The notes under the pieces were generated by a model, which saw nothing but the letters and a program-made list of their open reading frames with translations, searched no databases and was not told where the DNA came from. This document shows, piece after piece, positions 5,944-6,135 of a stretch of 6,135 nt of DNA (positions are counted from its first letter, which is position 1; every line of letters starts with the position of its first letter). The position numbers and the translations under genes were made by a program. Source of the DNA: Pyrobaculum sp. (GTDB taxonomy: Archaea; Thermoproteota; Thermoprotei; Thermoproteales; Thermoproteaceae). The stretch lies in NCBI GenBank assembly GCA_009903905.1, contig WYEI01000127.1, positions 1-6,135 on the forward strand. Direction: 5' to 3'.

Positions 5944-6135
5944 GTGCCCCGCGTTCTCAACGTGGCCGAACCCGCATATCCCCCTGTGAACGCGACGCAG
6001 TCCGGGATCCAGAAATACGAGGTTGTATCCACATCGGAACAAGCCCCGTCGAACCCGCTCGTGCAGCAGGTACGGGTCAAGGCGCTCGACGACCTTTTGA
6101 TCATCAGACGGGGCACCGGGACGCCTAAGGAGGCG
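5944..6135 (+). CDS. Unrecognised protein, N-terminal part (runs off the window)
   Basis: From GTG 5944 the frame stays open for 64 codons to the window end. It begins VPRVLNVAEPAYPPVNATQS and continues through KYEVVSTSEQAPSNPLVQQV and RVKALDDLLIIRRGTGTP. I do not recognise a family. It looks soluble, with no signal peptide or membrane segment in the visible part. Third codon positions are GC-rich as in the liv genes, but CGG and TCG codons seem more frequent than in the neighbours, a hint of different origin. The start is chosen because a TATA box centre lies 22.5 bases upstream, leaving no leader. A reading on the opposite strand across the same bases is low-complexity (Ser/Thr/Arg/Cys) and runs through the TATA box, so I reject it. 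Without the rest of the gene it could still be a remnant. Confidence 0.5.
   Translation, partial: MPRVLNVAEPAYPPVNATQSGIQKYEVVSTSEQAPSNPLVQQVRVKALDDLLIIRRGTGTPKEA

Noticed and set aside
5904..6116. Minus-strand ORF of 70 codons at the right edge
   Set aside because: It has low-complexity Ser/Thr/Arg/Cys composition and extends through the TATA box. The plus-strand frame from 5944 looks more like real protein and has the promoter.
1..6135. CRISPR array, insertion sequence, tRNA or rRNA
   Set aside because: No regularly spaced repeats, transposase-like protein, terminal inverted repeats or conserved RNA motifs were seen. The only notable direct repeat is the tandem duplication near 2440-2611.

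Overview
This window looks like chromosomal DNA of a hyperthermophilic crenarchaeon, most likely a Pyrobaculum-type member of the Thermoproteales. The clues are TTTAAA-type TATA boxes about 23-28 bases before start codons with no room for a leader, few Shine-Dalgarno sequences at first genes, GC-rich third codon positions, and a substrate-binding protein with an N-terminal membrane segment followed by a Thr/Pro linker. The lineage is inferred from sequence style, not from a search.

The core (448-5429) is a complete branched-chain amino acid (LIV/HAAT family) ABC importer split into two divergent units. On the minus strand livH and livM (two permeases) overlap by ATGA. On the plus strand livK (binding protein), livG and livF (two ATPases) overlap by 29 and 4 bases. 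Both units start from a short region (2511-2630) that carries a decayed tandem duplication of the livH 5' end and its promoter. LivK would capture the substrate outside the membrane, LivH/LivM form the channel, and LivG/LivF power transport.

The left edge (1-106, minus) holds the first codons of a 2-oxoacid:ferredoxin oxidoreductase gamma subunit. This enzyme class can oxidise the 2-oxoacids derived from branched-chain amino acids, so the neighbourhood is compatible with peptide or amino-acid catabolism. Between it and livM (113-447) are its promoter and gene debris, including a 49-codon stretch resembling the TldD/PmbA family.

The right flank (5430-5943) is also a gene graveyard. It holds a minus-strand AMP-forming acyl-CoA synthetase remnant that keeps its ATP-binding P-loop but is frameshifted and truncated, plus a possible short remnant directly after livF. 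The window ends in a plus-strand open frame from GTG 5944 that I do not recognise. It faces the remnant across a palindromic TATA box.

I see no defence system, CRISPR array, insertion sequence, tRNA or rRNA. Nothing here convincingly amounts to a new biological system. The most interesting structures are the duplicated divergent promoter and the symmetric bidirectional TATA box.
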